From positions 1-31,191 of IMG/VR virus record IMGVR_UViG_3300031236_000029: 31,191 bases of DNA; one strand, given 5' to 3'. This document shows positions 15,037-23,521 of this stretch, piece by piece. The stretch comes from a virus. Positions within the stretch are counted from its first letter, which is position 1; each line of letters starts with the position of its first letter. The position numbers were made by a program, and so were the translations under genes. The notes under the pieces are model-generated. The model searched no databases and was not told where the DNA came from. It saw only the letters and a program-made list of their open reading frames with translations.

Positions 15037-17711
15037 TTGGCTCCGGCGGCGGCCGGTGCGGGCTCCTGGTCCTCTTGGCCGTCGCGGCTCTGGGCGATGA
15101 TGGCCTCGTTGAGGGCGCTGAGCATGTCCTTGAGGTGGCTGCGGACCTGGGCGTCGTCGGGGTCGGTGGCGGCGTCGGGGTCGGCGTCCTGGGCGGTCAT
15201 GGCGGCGTGGGCGTCGCTGAGCAGCTTGTTGAGGGCTGCGCTCACGACGGCGTCCTGCTTGGTCGGGGTGGCGAACGTCCCGCTCATCTGGGCCTGCAGC
15301 CGTTCGGCCGCCAGGGGCCGTAGCGGGGCGACGGCCCGCTCCAGGCGCTCGAGCCGGTCGGCCAGGTCGCTGTTGTCCCGCTCCAGGGCGGCGATGTGCC
15401 GTTCCCATGGGAGGGGCTGGCGGACTACCCCGGCGGCGACCAGGGCCACGGGGACGTCGTTGCGCCATCCGATGCGCTGGGGGCCGATGGCGACGGCTCC
15501 GGCGGGCACGGTGAACCCGGCCGCGGCGAGGCTGGCGATGGGGAAGCCGGGGACGGTCACTCCGGCGAGGACGGCGAATAGCTCGAGGCCCTTGCCTTTC
15601 CAGACCTCGCGCCAGTCGCCGCTCAGGCTGCAAGCGAGGAAGGCGTCGACCTGTTCGTCGGTGGCGGCGGGCTCGATGTACCCGGCTACCCATGGGCCGT
15701 GGGGGTCGTGCCCGGCTGCCACGTGGGCCATGCGGATGGCTCCGGGGCCGCCGTCGTAGTGGGCCCGGACGTCGCCGAGTGGTAGGCGGGGGTCGGTGTC
15801 GGCGTGGCCGACGCCCATGGTCAGGTGGCCGATGTGGATGGCGTCGCCCTCGGCTGTCATCACCGGGCGCAGGTTGAAGGCGGCGTACCCGGTCTTGCTG
15901 AGCGGGGCCGTCACGCAGCGGTCGGTGATCCCGGTGTGGCAGGTGTTCTTGGGGGCGACGTGGCCGTACACGCGGCGCAGGCCGCCGTTGGCCGGGTCGG
16001 GCTCCTCGACGGTGAGCGGTACGGCGTAGTCGCCGTTGGGCTGGCGGACCAGGCGGGGGTCGCCGGGCTCCATGTCGGGCATCGTGAACCAGTCCCGGGG
16101 CGGGAGGGCGCCGGGCTCGGCCGCCGCGGTCAGGCTCGGGATGGTGGTGAACTCGATGCGGCCGTCCGGCTCGAATGGGTTGTCGAGGAAGGTCCCGGCG
16201 TCAATCCTGGTGACTGGGGCGGCGGTTCGTAGTGGCTCGGTGGGGCCGTTGCCGCCGATCCCTCCGGGCCTGTACCCGCCCTCGGTTATCACGCCGAGGT
16301 GCAGGCCGTCTACGGCTCCGGCCGGGAGGAATGTCTGGTGGACGGTGATACCGCTGGCAGCGGTGGGGGCTGGTGCGGGCTGGGCGGCCGCGGTCATTTC
16401 GATGTAGGCGTCCTGGAACGCAGGGAACGGGGTGCCGGTCAGGCCCATGACGGTGATGAGGCTGAAATGGGTCTCCCAGTTGCAGTCCATGTCGCACGCT
16501 TCGAGGTCGGTGCCGTGGGTCTCGCACTGGGGGGCGCCTTCGGCCTCGGCCACGTCGATGCTGACCCCGAACTTGCCTCGGGCCTGGATGATCTGCACGA
16601 ACTGGCGTCCGGCGTCGGTGGCGTCGAAGTCCCCGGCGCCGATGGCGATCTGGCCGATCTTGCCGGTGTTCATGATGGCCCCGGCGAGGACGGCGCCCAT
16701 GTGGCCCGGTTCGGTCTCGGTCTGCAGCATGAGCGGCAGCGGACAGTCCCGGTAGCCGATGGCGCCCGGCTCTATGAAGCGGCCGTCGCCGGTCGATACT
16801 CCCTCGAAGGCCATCTCGCTTTTCCAGCCGTCAGCGAGGACGGGCCGGGTGTCGCCGCTGTCCGCCAGTTGGCGGGCGATCACCTCGAGGGCGGCGGCGT
16901 AGCTGGGCGCGTTGGTCCACGGGACGCCTCCGGCGGTGAGGACGTGCCAGTTGTCGCCGTCCTGCTTCACGCCCCAGCTGCTCCCGAGCATCGGGTCCGG
17001 GTTGGCGTTCCCGCTGGCCATGAACACCATCCCGGCCAGCACGTTCTCCCAGTTGCCCTCGGCCCCGGGCGGGGTCTCCAGGCGGAAGCTGCCGGAGATG
17101 GTCGGCCGCCGTCCGCTGGCCGCCACCGGGCTGGTGCTGGCGGCGGCGTGGTCGTGGCGGTGCAGGTTGTCGCCCTGGTGGGCGTGGGCGTGGTCGTGGG
17201 TGTCGTCGTCGCCCTGCTGCCCGTAGGCGCTGTGGGGGTGGCTGTGGCTGCCGGTGTAGCTCTCGTGCAGGGCCGCGAACTGGGCGGCCAGGTCGTCGGG
17301 GGTGTCGTCCCGGTCCCATGCCTCTATCAGGGCGGCCAACTCGGCCATTGCGCTGGCGGCGATACTGTCGGGCGGGTCCTCCTTCAAGGCGGCGTAGTGG
17401 CTGCGCAGGTGGGCCTTGGCCTTGCTTACAGCCCCGGCGTCGTGGCCTTTCAGGCTGCTGGCCCGCTGGGCGGCGGCGTGGACGCCGTTCACGTTGACCT
17501 GGCCTCCGGGTTCGTGGTGGGGTAGGAAGCAGGCCGTTTTGGGCGGCGAGTCGCCCGGGTCGCAGGCCGCCGTCGCCATCTTGTACTGGGCGTCACTGAA
17601 CCGGCTGGCGCTCCCATCCCAAGGTTTGTCGGTGGTGCCCGCCGAGGTGGGACCGAAATGGTCCGCTCCGAACTCGTCGCCGCAGTCGGTGCAAGGCTGG
17701 TCATCGTCCAT
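15033..17711 (-). CDS. Capsid maturation protease with scaffold-like C-terminus
   Basis: 892 residues from ATG 17711. Residues 1-110 hold Cys/His motifs (CTDCGDEFG; C61-F-L-P-H-H) and a segment frequent at the start of actinophage proteases (RFSDAQYKMATAACD to NGVHAAAQR). Residues 155-188 are His-rich. Residues 297-440 form the protease core: EPGAIGYRDCPLPLMLQ, then GH337 in PGHMGAVLAGAI, then S384 in GVSIDV, then TPFPAFQDA; His and Ser fit the HK97-type catalytic pair. Residues 580-725 are the associated domain (VYGHVAPKNTCH, AHYDGGPGA, LSGDWREVW, VPGFPIAS). A coiled coil (772-810) and an acidic, helical end suggest a fused scaffold. It should cleave the capsid N-terminus during head assembly. 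The start lacks a good ribosome-binding site. Confidence 0.85.
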   Translation of the reverse strand: MDDDQPCTDCGDEFGADHFGPTSAGTTDKPWDGSASRFSDAQYKMATAACDPGDSPPKTACFLPHHEPGGQVNVNGVHAAAQRASSLKGHDAGAVSKAKAHLRSHYAALKEDPPDSIAASAMAELAALIEAWDRDDTPDDLAAQFAALHESYTGSHSHPHSAYGQQGDDDTHDHAHAHQGDNLHRHDHAAASTSPVAASGRRPTISGSFRLETPPGAEGNWENVLAGMVFMASGNANPDPMLGSSWGVKQDGDNWHVLTAGGVPWTNAPSYAAALEVIARQLADSGDTRPVLADGWKSEMAFEGVSTGDGRFIEPGAIGYRDCPLPLMLQTETEPGHMGAVLAGAIMNTGKIGQIAIGAGDFDATDAGRQFVQIIQARGKFGVSIDVAEAEGAPQCETHGTDLEACDMDCNWETHFSLITVMGLTGTPFPAFQDAYIEMTAAAQPAPAPTAASGITVHQTFLPAGAVDGLHLGVITEGGYRPGGIGGNGPTEPLRTAAPVTRIDAGTFLDNPFEPDGRIEFTTIPSLTAAAEPGALPPRDWFTMPDMEPGDPRLVRQPNGDYAVPLTVEEPDPANGGLRRVYGHVAPKNTCHTGITDRCVTAPLSKTGYAAFNLRPVMTAEGDAIHIGHLTMGVGHADTDPRLPLGDVRAHYDGGPGAIRMAHVAAGHDPHGPWVAGYIEPAATDEQVDAFLACSLSGDWREVWKGKGLELFAVLAGVTVPGFPIASLAAAGFTVPAGAVAIGPQRIGWRNDVPVALVAAGVVRQPLPWERHIAALERDNSDLADRLERLERAVAPLRPLAAERLQAQMSGTFATPTKQDAVVSAALNKLLSDAHAAMTAQDADPDAATDPDDAQVRSHLKDMLSALNEAIIAQSRDGQEDQEPAPAAAGAK

Positions 17712-17743
17712 GGGCCTAGAGGGTATGCCCTAGCAGGGGCTCG

Positions 17744-17761
17744 GGGTGGTGACCCCCACCC
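17744..17761 (-). other. Small hairpin in gap before protease gene
   Basis: The 54-bp gap 17712-17765 holds a 6-bp GGGTGG/CCACCC hairpin (arms 17744-17749 and 17756-17761) just after the stop of the 81-aa gene. A near-palindromic CTAG-AGGGTATGCCCT-AG also lies close to the protease start. Either could slow transcription or affect initiation. Evidence is weak. Confidence 0.25.
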
Positions 17762-17765
17762 GTTT

Positions 17766-18011
17766 TCAGGGTTCGGGCGGTCCCTTCGGGGTGGCCTTCG
17801 GTGCAGTGTCGATGGGTGGCGGCCAGCCCGGCAGCGGGAGGGCGGGCTTCATCTGGGCGACTATGGCCGCCGCCACCATCTGGGTGCGGACCCGGGCCAT
17901 CTTGATCGGGTTTTCCGGTCTGGCTCCGCTGGCCGGGCGCTTGCCCTTGGCCCGGGCGATGACGTCGGCGGTCCAGCGGTTGTCGGCCCGGGGCGGGGTC
18001 GGCTTGGTCAT
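17766..18011 (-). CDS. Small basic, Pro-rich protein after portal fusion
   Basis: 81 residues. ATG at 18011 overlaps the portal stop (ATGA). The N-terminal half is basic (KPTPPRADNRWTADVIARAK; ARPENPIKMARVRTQ), followed by a hydrophobic, Ala-rich stretch around MVAAAIVAQM and a Pro-rich end. No family recognised. Coupling between portal and protease suggests a head-assembly accessory protein, but this is only positional. Confidence 0.6.
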   Translation of the reverse strand: MTKPTPPRADNRWTADVIARAKGKRPASGARPENPIKMARVRTQMVAAAIVAQMKPALPLPGWPPPIDTAPKATPKGPPEP

Positions 18012-21000
18012 ATGAGGCCGCCTTCCCGGGCCGTCTGAATGATGGCCTGGTACAGCTGGGCGTAGCTCATCTGGCCGTCATCGAGCCCGGCCGGTATCAG
18101 CTGGTTGACCCGGTTGATTATGGCCTGGTCGGCCTCGCTGTAGTACGGCCCGGTCCACTCGTCTGAGCCTATCGGCTGGACGGCGGCGGCTTCGGGCTCG
18201 AGGGCGGTTAGCTCGGCTATGTAGTCGGCCTCGGTCATCTCGTATGGCGGGGTGCCGACACCGGGGCCGCTGGCGTACCCGAATATCTGTATGGCGTCGT
18301 CAGCACCCTGCTCGGCGTTGACCTGGGCCACCATGCCCACGCCTAGCGATTTGTCTCCGGCCCCGAACATGGCGTCCAGGTCGTAGGGGCTCTCCAGTAT
18401 TTTGTTGTAGCTCCAGCCGCCGTAGCGGGCCAGGTTGATCTGTTTGCCGTTGGCCAGGGCGTCGGCCAGGTCGACCATGCGGGTGTACTCCACCCAGGCC
18501 GACATGGGTTCGGTGCCCCGGCCGATGGCGTCCTCAAGGTCGGGTAGCAGCCGCTTGAGTTTGTCCTCGACCTCGGAGGGCTGCATGAGGGCGTGTTCCT
18601 CGGCGCTGCGAGATTTGGCGACGTTCTCCCGCTCGACCCAGCCGTTGGTGCGCAGGCGGCTGCGTTCCGCCTTGCTCATGTCGCTCCAGTACCAGTCCTG
18701 CTGGGCGTCCCGGGCGATGAACCCGATGCGGTCCATTTCGTTGTTCTGCAGCCAGCCTCGGGTGTCGTAGGCCAGCTGTTTGGCTCGGGCCTGAATGTCG
18801 GCCCGTATCTTGTTGTAGGCCGCCTTGGCCGCTTTCAGGTCCTCGTCGGTGACGTCGCCGGTGGCGTCTACCCAGCCCATGCGGGTGGCGAACTCGGCCG
18901 GGGTCTCGGTGCTGGCCGCGTACGCTTCCGCTTCGGCCTCCGCTTCGGCCTCCGCTTCGGCCGGGCCCACGCTCACGCCTTCGGCCTCGGCTTTGACCTC
19001 GATGCTCTGCGCCAGGGCGTCCTCCGGGGTGGCGGCCAGGGTCTTTAGGTCCTCTAGGGCCTGCACGTCGGCCGGGTCGGGTTTGGCCGCCGAGTACAGC
19101 CGCACGATCCACTTGTCCTTCGGCAGGCCGAACGGGCGGGGCGCTCCGGGCGGTATGAGCTTCTGGACGGTGTACTTGGCGCCTTTCGGGAGCACGGTCT
19201 CCTGTAACTCGGAGCGTTCCGTGTAGCCCAGCGGGTTGGCGATGGCACCGATGATGCCGTTGCCGTCCTCGATGACGACTATGGCCTGCACCTGGCGGGC
19301 GCCTTCGCCTTCGAGGTCGCTCTCGGCGTACTGGATGGCCACGTCCTTGGAGCCGGTGGTGGAGGTGAGCCGGTTCAACTCGGTGCGCCCCGGCTTCCAG
19401 GCGGCCCGCAGGTCGTCCTCGCTGGCGTAGCTCTCGCCCCGGAACACCGCCTTCCACGGCAGCGCCTGCCCTTTGGCCTCGGTCTGGATGAGGTTGGCCC
19501 ACTGGGTCAGTTCGTCCTTCTCGTCTGCGGTCAGGACGTGCCCGTTGTCGTAGTTGCGCATCTTTTCCGGCATGGTGCCGTCGAGCGCAGAGCGGAAGTC
19601 CGGTTCCCGGTAGGCCCACTGTTCCCACACGTCGCTGTTGACGATGCTGACGGCGGCCTCGTCGTCGTGGTAGCCGACGTGCGCCAGTTGCTTCCAGGTC
19701 GTGGCCGGGTCCGGGGTCGGCTCGGGCGGCTCCACCGGCAGCACCGTGCCCTCGGCGCTGGCGGGCGTCCCCATCTCGGCTTCGCCCGGCGCCTGGGCCT
19801 GCATCTGGGCCAGAGCCTGCTCCATGTCAGGGGTTTCGGTGCCCTGGCTTTCGCCTTCCGGCCCGACCAGGATCGGGATCAGATCACACGAGCAGCCCGG
19901 GTGGTCTCCGGGGAACGGGGTGTCGGTGTCAGGGAAGCCGTCGTAGCTGGCCCCCCACTCGAACTCGCTGGGCTCGGCCCGTATCTCGCCGTCGAGGTCG
20001 AGGTGGGGTTGGAACTCGCTGCGGACCCCGGCGCCGTACTCCCACTGGTAGCCCTCGGTGCTGCCCCCGGCGTCCTCTAGCACGCCCATCACCTGCGGGC
20101 CGGTGGCTATCCCGCCGACGGGGTCGCCGTCGCCGTCGGTCACGGGGCCGCCGCTTATCTCGGCCCAGGCGCTGGCGCTCAGCCCTTGGCTGACCATGGT
20201 GCCGCCCTTGGGTATTACCCCTCCGGCTACGGCCAGGGCGGCCCGGACCAGGTTGGCCGGGATGAGGACGGTGCCGTCCTGCTCGCCGGGCTCGGCTCCG
20301 GGGGCGGGCTCGTACAGGCGTTGGGCCGCCAGGGCCTGCAGGTTCTCGGTCAGCCAGTCCTTGGCCCGGTCGACGTGGGCGGCGTGGTCGGTGTCCATCT
20401 GCTCCCGGGTGGCCGGGGCTATCGGCCCGACTACTTTCTCGACCGCGGTCAGGGCCCGCTCGTAGCCGCCGTCCATCCACATGGCGATGGTCTCTACCGC
20501 CGGGCCGAAGGCCCCGTCCAGCAGGGCTTCGTCGCTCATCCCGGTTTGGGCTACCACCGCCCGGCCCAGGGTGGCCGCGATGGCGGTCGGGTGGGCGTTG
20601 ATGATGGCCGTGTGCATCAGGTTCTGGCCTTCGCCGGGGTCGCCGTACACGCCCTTGCGGGCCACCTCGACCCGCTTCAGTCGGCCCTTTATGCGGTTCC
20701 CGGCCCGCTCTAACCCGGTGGCCATGGCGTTGTCCAGCCGGGCGGTTATACGGGACCGCAGGTCCCGGTCCACCCCAGCCAGGAAGATACCGAGTTTACG
20801 CCAGGCGTCCGGGCCGGGCCGGGCCGCGGCGGTGAGCGGGCCGGGGCCTAGGGCCCGGGTGGCCTGGGTCGGCAACGGCGGCGGCGGTGTCGCTGGCGCT
20901 CCGGCCGGGGCCTGGACGGGCAGGGCGCTCACCGGGCTGGTGTCGTCGAGCACTCCGGCCGCCGGGCCCGGTATCTCGATGTCGGGGAAGATGGTGGCCC

Positions 21001-23521
21001 GGAGTATCTGCCCGAGGATGGTGGGGTCCATGCGGGGGGCGTTCAGCACCAGGCGCAGGAGCCGCTCAATGTCGTCGGGGGCGTCCTCCTCGCTGTAGCC
21101 CAGGTACCGGCGGTAGGCCTGGTCGCTGATGAGCATGTCCTTGTGGGCGGTCGGGGCCTGCTCGGCCACGTCAGGCTGCAGGATGACGTCGGCGGCGTCG
21201 AACCACACGAAGATGGTGCGGGCTATCTCGGGGTCGACTCCGGCTTCCTCCAGGGCCCACTGGAAGTAGCCGCCGGTGATGGCGTCGCACACCAGCACGG
21301 CCCGAGGTTCGATGTGGTCATCGAAGATGCTGCGCCGTATCTGCAGCTGGTTGTTGAAGGTGGTATTAAGCGAGCCGGTCGTGGTCTCCACCGGCATGTT
21401 CAGCCCCCGGCCGATACGCAGGATTCTCTGCTCTATGCGGGCGTCGAGCGTCGGGTCCATGCCCCGGTCCAGGCTGATGTGGGCGACGGCCTTCAACACT
21501 TCGGCCGGGCCGCGCACCACGAGAGGGACGACGGCGCTGGCTGAGCCCTCCTCCTGGATGGGGGTGATCATGGCTTCGGCCAGTTCGGCGTCGAACGGGT
21601 CGTCGGTCTCCTCGCCGTCGCCGCCGTCGCGGGTCGGGTCGACGCTCCCGAAACTCAGTTCGCTGGGCATCAGCAGGATGCCGTTGCTGAGTCGGCTCTT
21701 GCTCGAAGCCCGTATCTCTCGGCTCAACAGCAGCAGGGCTTCTATCTCGGCCAGCACCTTGCGCATGGCGCAAGTGGCGAGCTCCGAGAACCTCGGGTGG
21801 CGCTCCCAGATCCGTATAACCAGGTCGGTGTCGGGGATCGGGTCGAGGACCTTGACTCCGGGTCCCCGCCGGAGGGCGAAGCTGTCGCCGTGGATGACCA
21901 GTTCGTCCACGCTGCGGACCTGCCAGTCCTCCACGTCATTCGGGCTGGGCGCCGGGAAGGTGTCGGGGTCGTTCGGGTCGTAGTCCTCGTCGGGGTCGGG
22001 TAGCTCCGGGTTCTCCAGGTGGCCGTGCAGATACAGTTCGCCGCACACCTCCAGGTTGAGGCTCAACTCGCGGACGATGGCGCTCTGGCCGCCCTGGATG
22101 CTTCTCAGCCGGGCCAGGGTGTCGGTGGCGATCTTGGCTATCTCCGGGCTGATCTGGGCTTTCTCGTCGTCCACGGCGACGGGTGCCTCTTTGGTGTCGG
22201 GCCGGACGGCCGGGTAGAGGCGCAGCTTGCTCATCAGGTTGGCTATGAAGGTGGTCGTGTATGCGACCTCACCGCAGTTGCCGGTGTAGAAGACGGTCCC
22301 GTTGCGGCGGGCCAGCCAGGTGTGGTTGGCGGTGGTCGGGCACCAAACGGTGCCGGTGTAGGCGGTCTGTTCCCGGCGGCATTTCCCGACCCATGCCGTT
22401 GTCCGCTGGCCGATAGTCAATAGCCAGCGGTCCTCGGTGGCGTCTTTGTGGAGTCTCGGGGTTCGGCCCGAAAGGATGACGGCCATTTCGAGGGCGGCTA
22501 GGCGGTCGCGTTCGGCTTGGCCTATTACGGTGGCGCCGCTGGCCCCGCGGTGCCCGTCGGCGTCGATCGATACGTTGATGAACAGTTCTAGCTGGGCGGC
22601 TGTCAGCGCCATCACGAACTCGGGGCGTACGTGCTTGTTGGGGGCTAGCGCCAGGATCGTGTCGGAAGCTGTCTTGTTGAGCTTGAAATGTGAGATGCGG
22701 CTCCCGGCCGGACGGTGTTCCCGCCAGGCCGGGTTCGGGTTCGGTCTGCGTCCGGCTCCCAGCGAGGCCGATTCGTGTCCGAAGACGTCTGTGAGCACGG
22801 CTCGGATACGGGCCGTGTGGCCTGGGTTGTGAGCCCATGACTGGTAGATGGTCACTCGTCCTCGAGGGATGGTGCCTTCGGTCCAGAACCAGGCCATCAC
22901 CTCCACTAGCGCATCCGAATATTTCGCTTCGGTGGGCAGGTCGGCACACGGGGCGGCCGTGCGGAACCGGTCGTGTGGGGCCAGGTCGGCCGAGGTGGCC
23001 CACATCTCGGTATAGAGATAGTTGCTGGTGCGGCGCTCGACGTACCAGCGGTGGTCGAGCGTCGAGAGCGAGGAGTGGGACTGGTTTTCCATCGCCATCA
23101 TCGGTCTGTTTTCGACGGCGATCCGGGTGACCCGCTGGACCGGCTGCCATTCGCTGCGGGCCGTGTCGGTGTTCAACGTAAGGACGATGTCGCCTGGCCG
23201 TAGCGTGTCGTGGCGCTCCCAGCCGCGTTCGGTCAGTATCTCGGTGTCGTCGCTGAGGCACTCGTCCCAGTAGTCCCAGGCTTCGGTCTGCCAGGCCTGA
23301 CGGCGGCGCCGGGTGTTCTCTATGGCCCGCCGGTCGTGCATGTTGATGCGGGCGGCGCTGGCCACGAAGGCGTTGGGTACGCCGTCGGCCCGGCCGTAGG
23401 GGTGGTGTCCGTTGGTGCCCGGTTCGGCCAGCAGCAGGTCGCCCTCGTCGTCGGGGGGGGCGGCGTTCCCGGCTGCCTCGCGGGCCCGGCGTTCTTTGGG
23501 GGTTTCCGGTCCGGCTGGCAC
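18008..23521 (-). CDS. Portal - MuF-like - ADP-ribosyltransferase fusion, interrupted by an intein
   Basis: 1837 residues (1509 after splicing), from GTG 23521 directly after the DUF1360 stop. Layout: portal 1-87 and 416 to about 870 (AWDYWDE joined to CGEVAYTTTF; DRGMDPTLDARIEQRILRIG; PVETTTGSLNTTFNNQLQIR); Pro-rich linker 870-900; MuF-like head protein about 905-1217, ending in the diagnostic PGDHPGCSCDLIP; ADP-ribosyltransferase-like domain about 1275-1460 (VFRGE with R1361; LTSTTGS 1385-1391; ELQETVLPKGAKYTV from E1438); an Ala-Glu repeat 1521-1533; and an unrecognised C-terminal region of about 300 residues. Portal forms the ring through which DNA is packaged. MuF proteins usually sit inside the head. 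The transferase may act on host proteins after injection, which is inference. No frameshift or stop separates the parts. Confidence 0.88.
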   Translation of the reverse strand: MPAGPETPKERRAREAAGNAAPPDDEGDLLLAEPGTNGHHPYGRADGVPNAFVASAARINMHDRRAIENTRRRRQAWQTEAWDYWDECLSDDTEILTERGWERHDTLRPGDIVLTLNTDTARSEWQPVQRVTRIAVENRPMMAMENQSHSSLSTLDHRWYVERRTSNYLYTEMWATSADLAPHDRFRTAAPCADLPTEAKYSDALVEVMAWFWTEGTIPRGRVTIYQSWAHNPGHTARIRAVLTDVFGHESASLGAGRRPNPNPAWREHRPAGSRISHFKLNKTASDTILALAPNKHVRPEFVMALTAAQLELFINVSIDADGHRGASGATVIGQAERDRLAALEMAVILSGRTPRLHKDATEDRWLLTIGQRTTAWVGKCRREQTAYTGTVWCPTTANHTWLARRNGTVFYTGNCGEVAYTTTFIANLMSKLRLYPAVRPDTKEAPVAVDDEKAQISPEIAKIATDTLARLRSIQGGQSAIVRELSLNLEVCGELYLHGHLENPELPDPDEDYDPNDPDTFPAPSPNDVEDWQVRSVDELVIHGDSFALRRGPGVKVLDPIPDTDLVIRIWERHPRFSELATCAMRKVLAEIEALLLLSREIRASSKSRLSNGILLMPSELSFGSVDPTRDGGDGEETDDPFDAELAEAMITPIQEEGSASAVVPLVVRGPAEVLKAVAHISLDRGMDPTLDARIEQRILRIGRGLNMPVETTTGSLNTTFNNQLQIRRSIFDDHIEPRAVLVCDAITGGYFQWALEEAGVDPEIARTIFVWFDAADVILQPDVAEQAPTAHKDMLISDQAYRRYLGYSEEDAPDDIERLLRLVLNAPRMDPTILGQILRATIFPDIEIPGPAAGVLDDTSPVSALPVQAPAGAPATPPPPLPTQATRALGPGPLTAAARPGPDAWRKLGIFLAGVDRDLRSRITARLDNAMATGLERAGNRIKGRLKRVEVARKGVYGDPGEGQNLMHTAIINAHPTAIAATLGRAVVAQTGMSDEALLDGAFGPAVETIAMWMDGGYERALTAVEKVVGPIAPATREQMDTDHAAHVDRAKDWLTENLQALAAQRLYEPAPGAEPGEQDGTVLIPANLVRAALAVAGGVIPKGGTMVSQGLSASAWAEISGGPVTDGDGDPVGGIATGPQVMGVLEDAGGSTEGYQWEYGAGVRSEFQPHLDLDGEIRAEPSEFEWGASYDGFPDTDTPFPGDHPGCSCDLIPILVGPEGESQGTETPDMEQALAQMQAQAPGEAEMGTPASAEGTVLPVEPPEPTPDPATTWKQLAHVGYHDDEAAVSIVNSDVWEQWAYREPDFRSALDGTMPEKMRNYDNGHVLTADEKDELTQWANLIQTEAKGQALPWKAVFRGESYASEDDLRAAWKPGRTELNRLTSTTGSKDVAIQYAESDLEGEGARQVQAIVVIEDGNGIIGAIANPLGYTERSELQETVLPKGAKYTVQKLIPPGAPRPFGLPKDKWIVRLYSAAKPDPADVQALEDLKTLAATPEDALAQSIEVKAEAEGVSVGPAEAEAEAEAEAEAYAASTETPAEFATRMGWVDATGDVTDEDLKAAKAAYNKIRADIQARAKQLAYDTRGWLQNNEMDRIGFIARDAQQDWYWSDMSKAERSRLRTNGWVERENVAKSRSAEEHALMQPSEVEDKLKRLLPDLEDAIGRGTEPMSAWVEYTRMVDLADALANGKQINLARYGGWSYNKILESPYDLDAMFGAGDKSLGVGMVAQVNAEQGADDAIQIFGYASGPGVGTPPYEMTEADYIAELTALEPEAAAVQPIGSDEWTGPYYSEADQAIINRVNQLIPAGLDDGQMSYAQLYQAIIQTAREGGLI
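19142..19699 (-). other. ADP-ribosyltransferase-like domain within portal fusion
   Basis: Residues about 1275-1460. The pattern fits the R-S-E type: aromatic-Arg-Gly in WKAVFRGES (R1361), a Ser-Thr motif in LNRLTSTTGSKDVAIQYA, and an acidic motif followed by LPKGAKYTV, as in EXE-LLP-x-G-x-KF of known toxins. The exact E-x-E is not present: the Glu residues are E1435, E1438 and E1441, and the residue two before E1441 is Leu. Activity is therefore uncertain. Confidence 0.65.
22277..23260 (-). mobile_element. Intein with LAGLIDADG homing endonuclease, class 3-like (WCT) signature
   Basis: 328 residues, C88 to N415 of the portal fusion. Block A starts CLSDDTEILTERGW. Block B is STLDHRWYV, with T154, H157 and W159 (position B:12). 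Block F is TVWCPTTANHTW, with C394 at F:4. Block G is FYTGN followed by C416, with T413 at G:5 and N415 as last residue. W159, C394 and T413 make the Trp-Cys-Thr set of class 3 inteins, yet Cys is kept at position 1. The penultimate His is replaced by Gly. Endonuclease motifs LVEVMAWFWTEG (E215) and FINVSIDADGH (D322) look intact. Flanks WDYWDE and CGEVAYTTTF join into a continuous portal sequence. AT-rich patches (for example near 22920) suggest a composition slightly unlike its host gene. Confidence 0.93.

Noticed and set aside
16299-17525. 408-codon plus-strand frame
   Set aside because: Opposite the capsid protease, Val/Gly-rich, no motif; a shadow.
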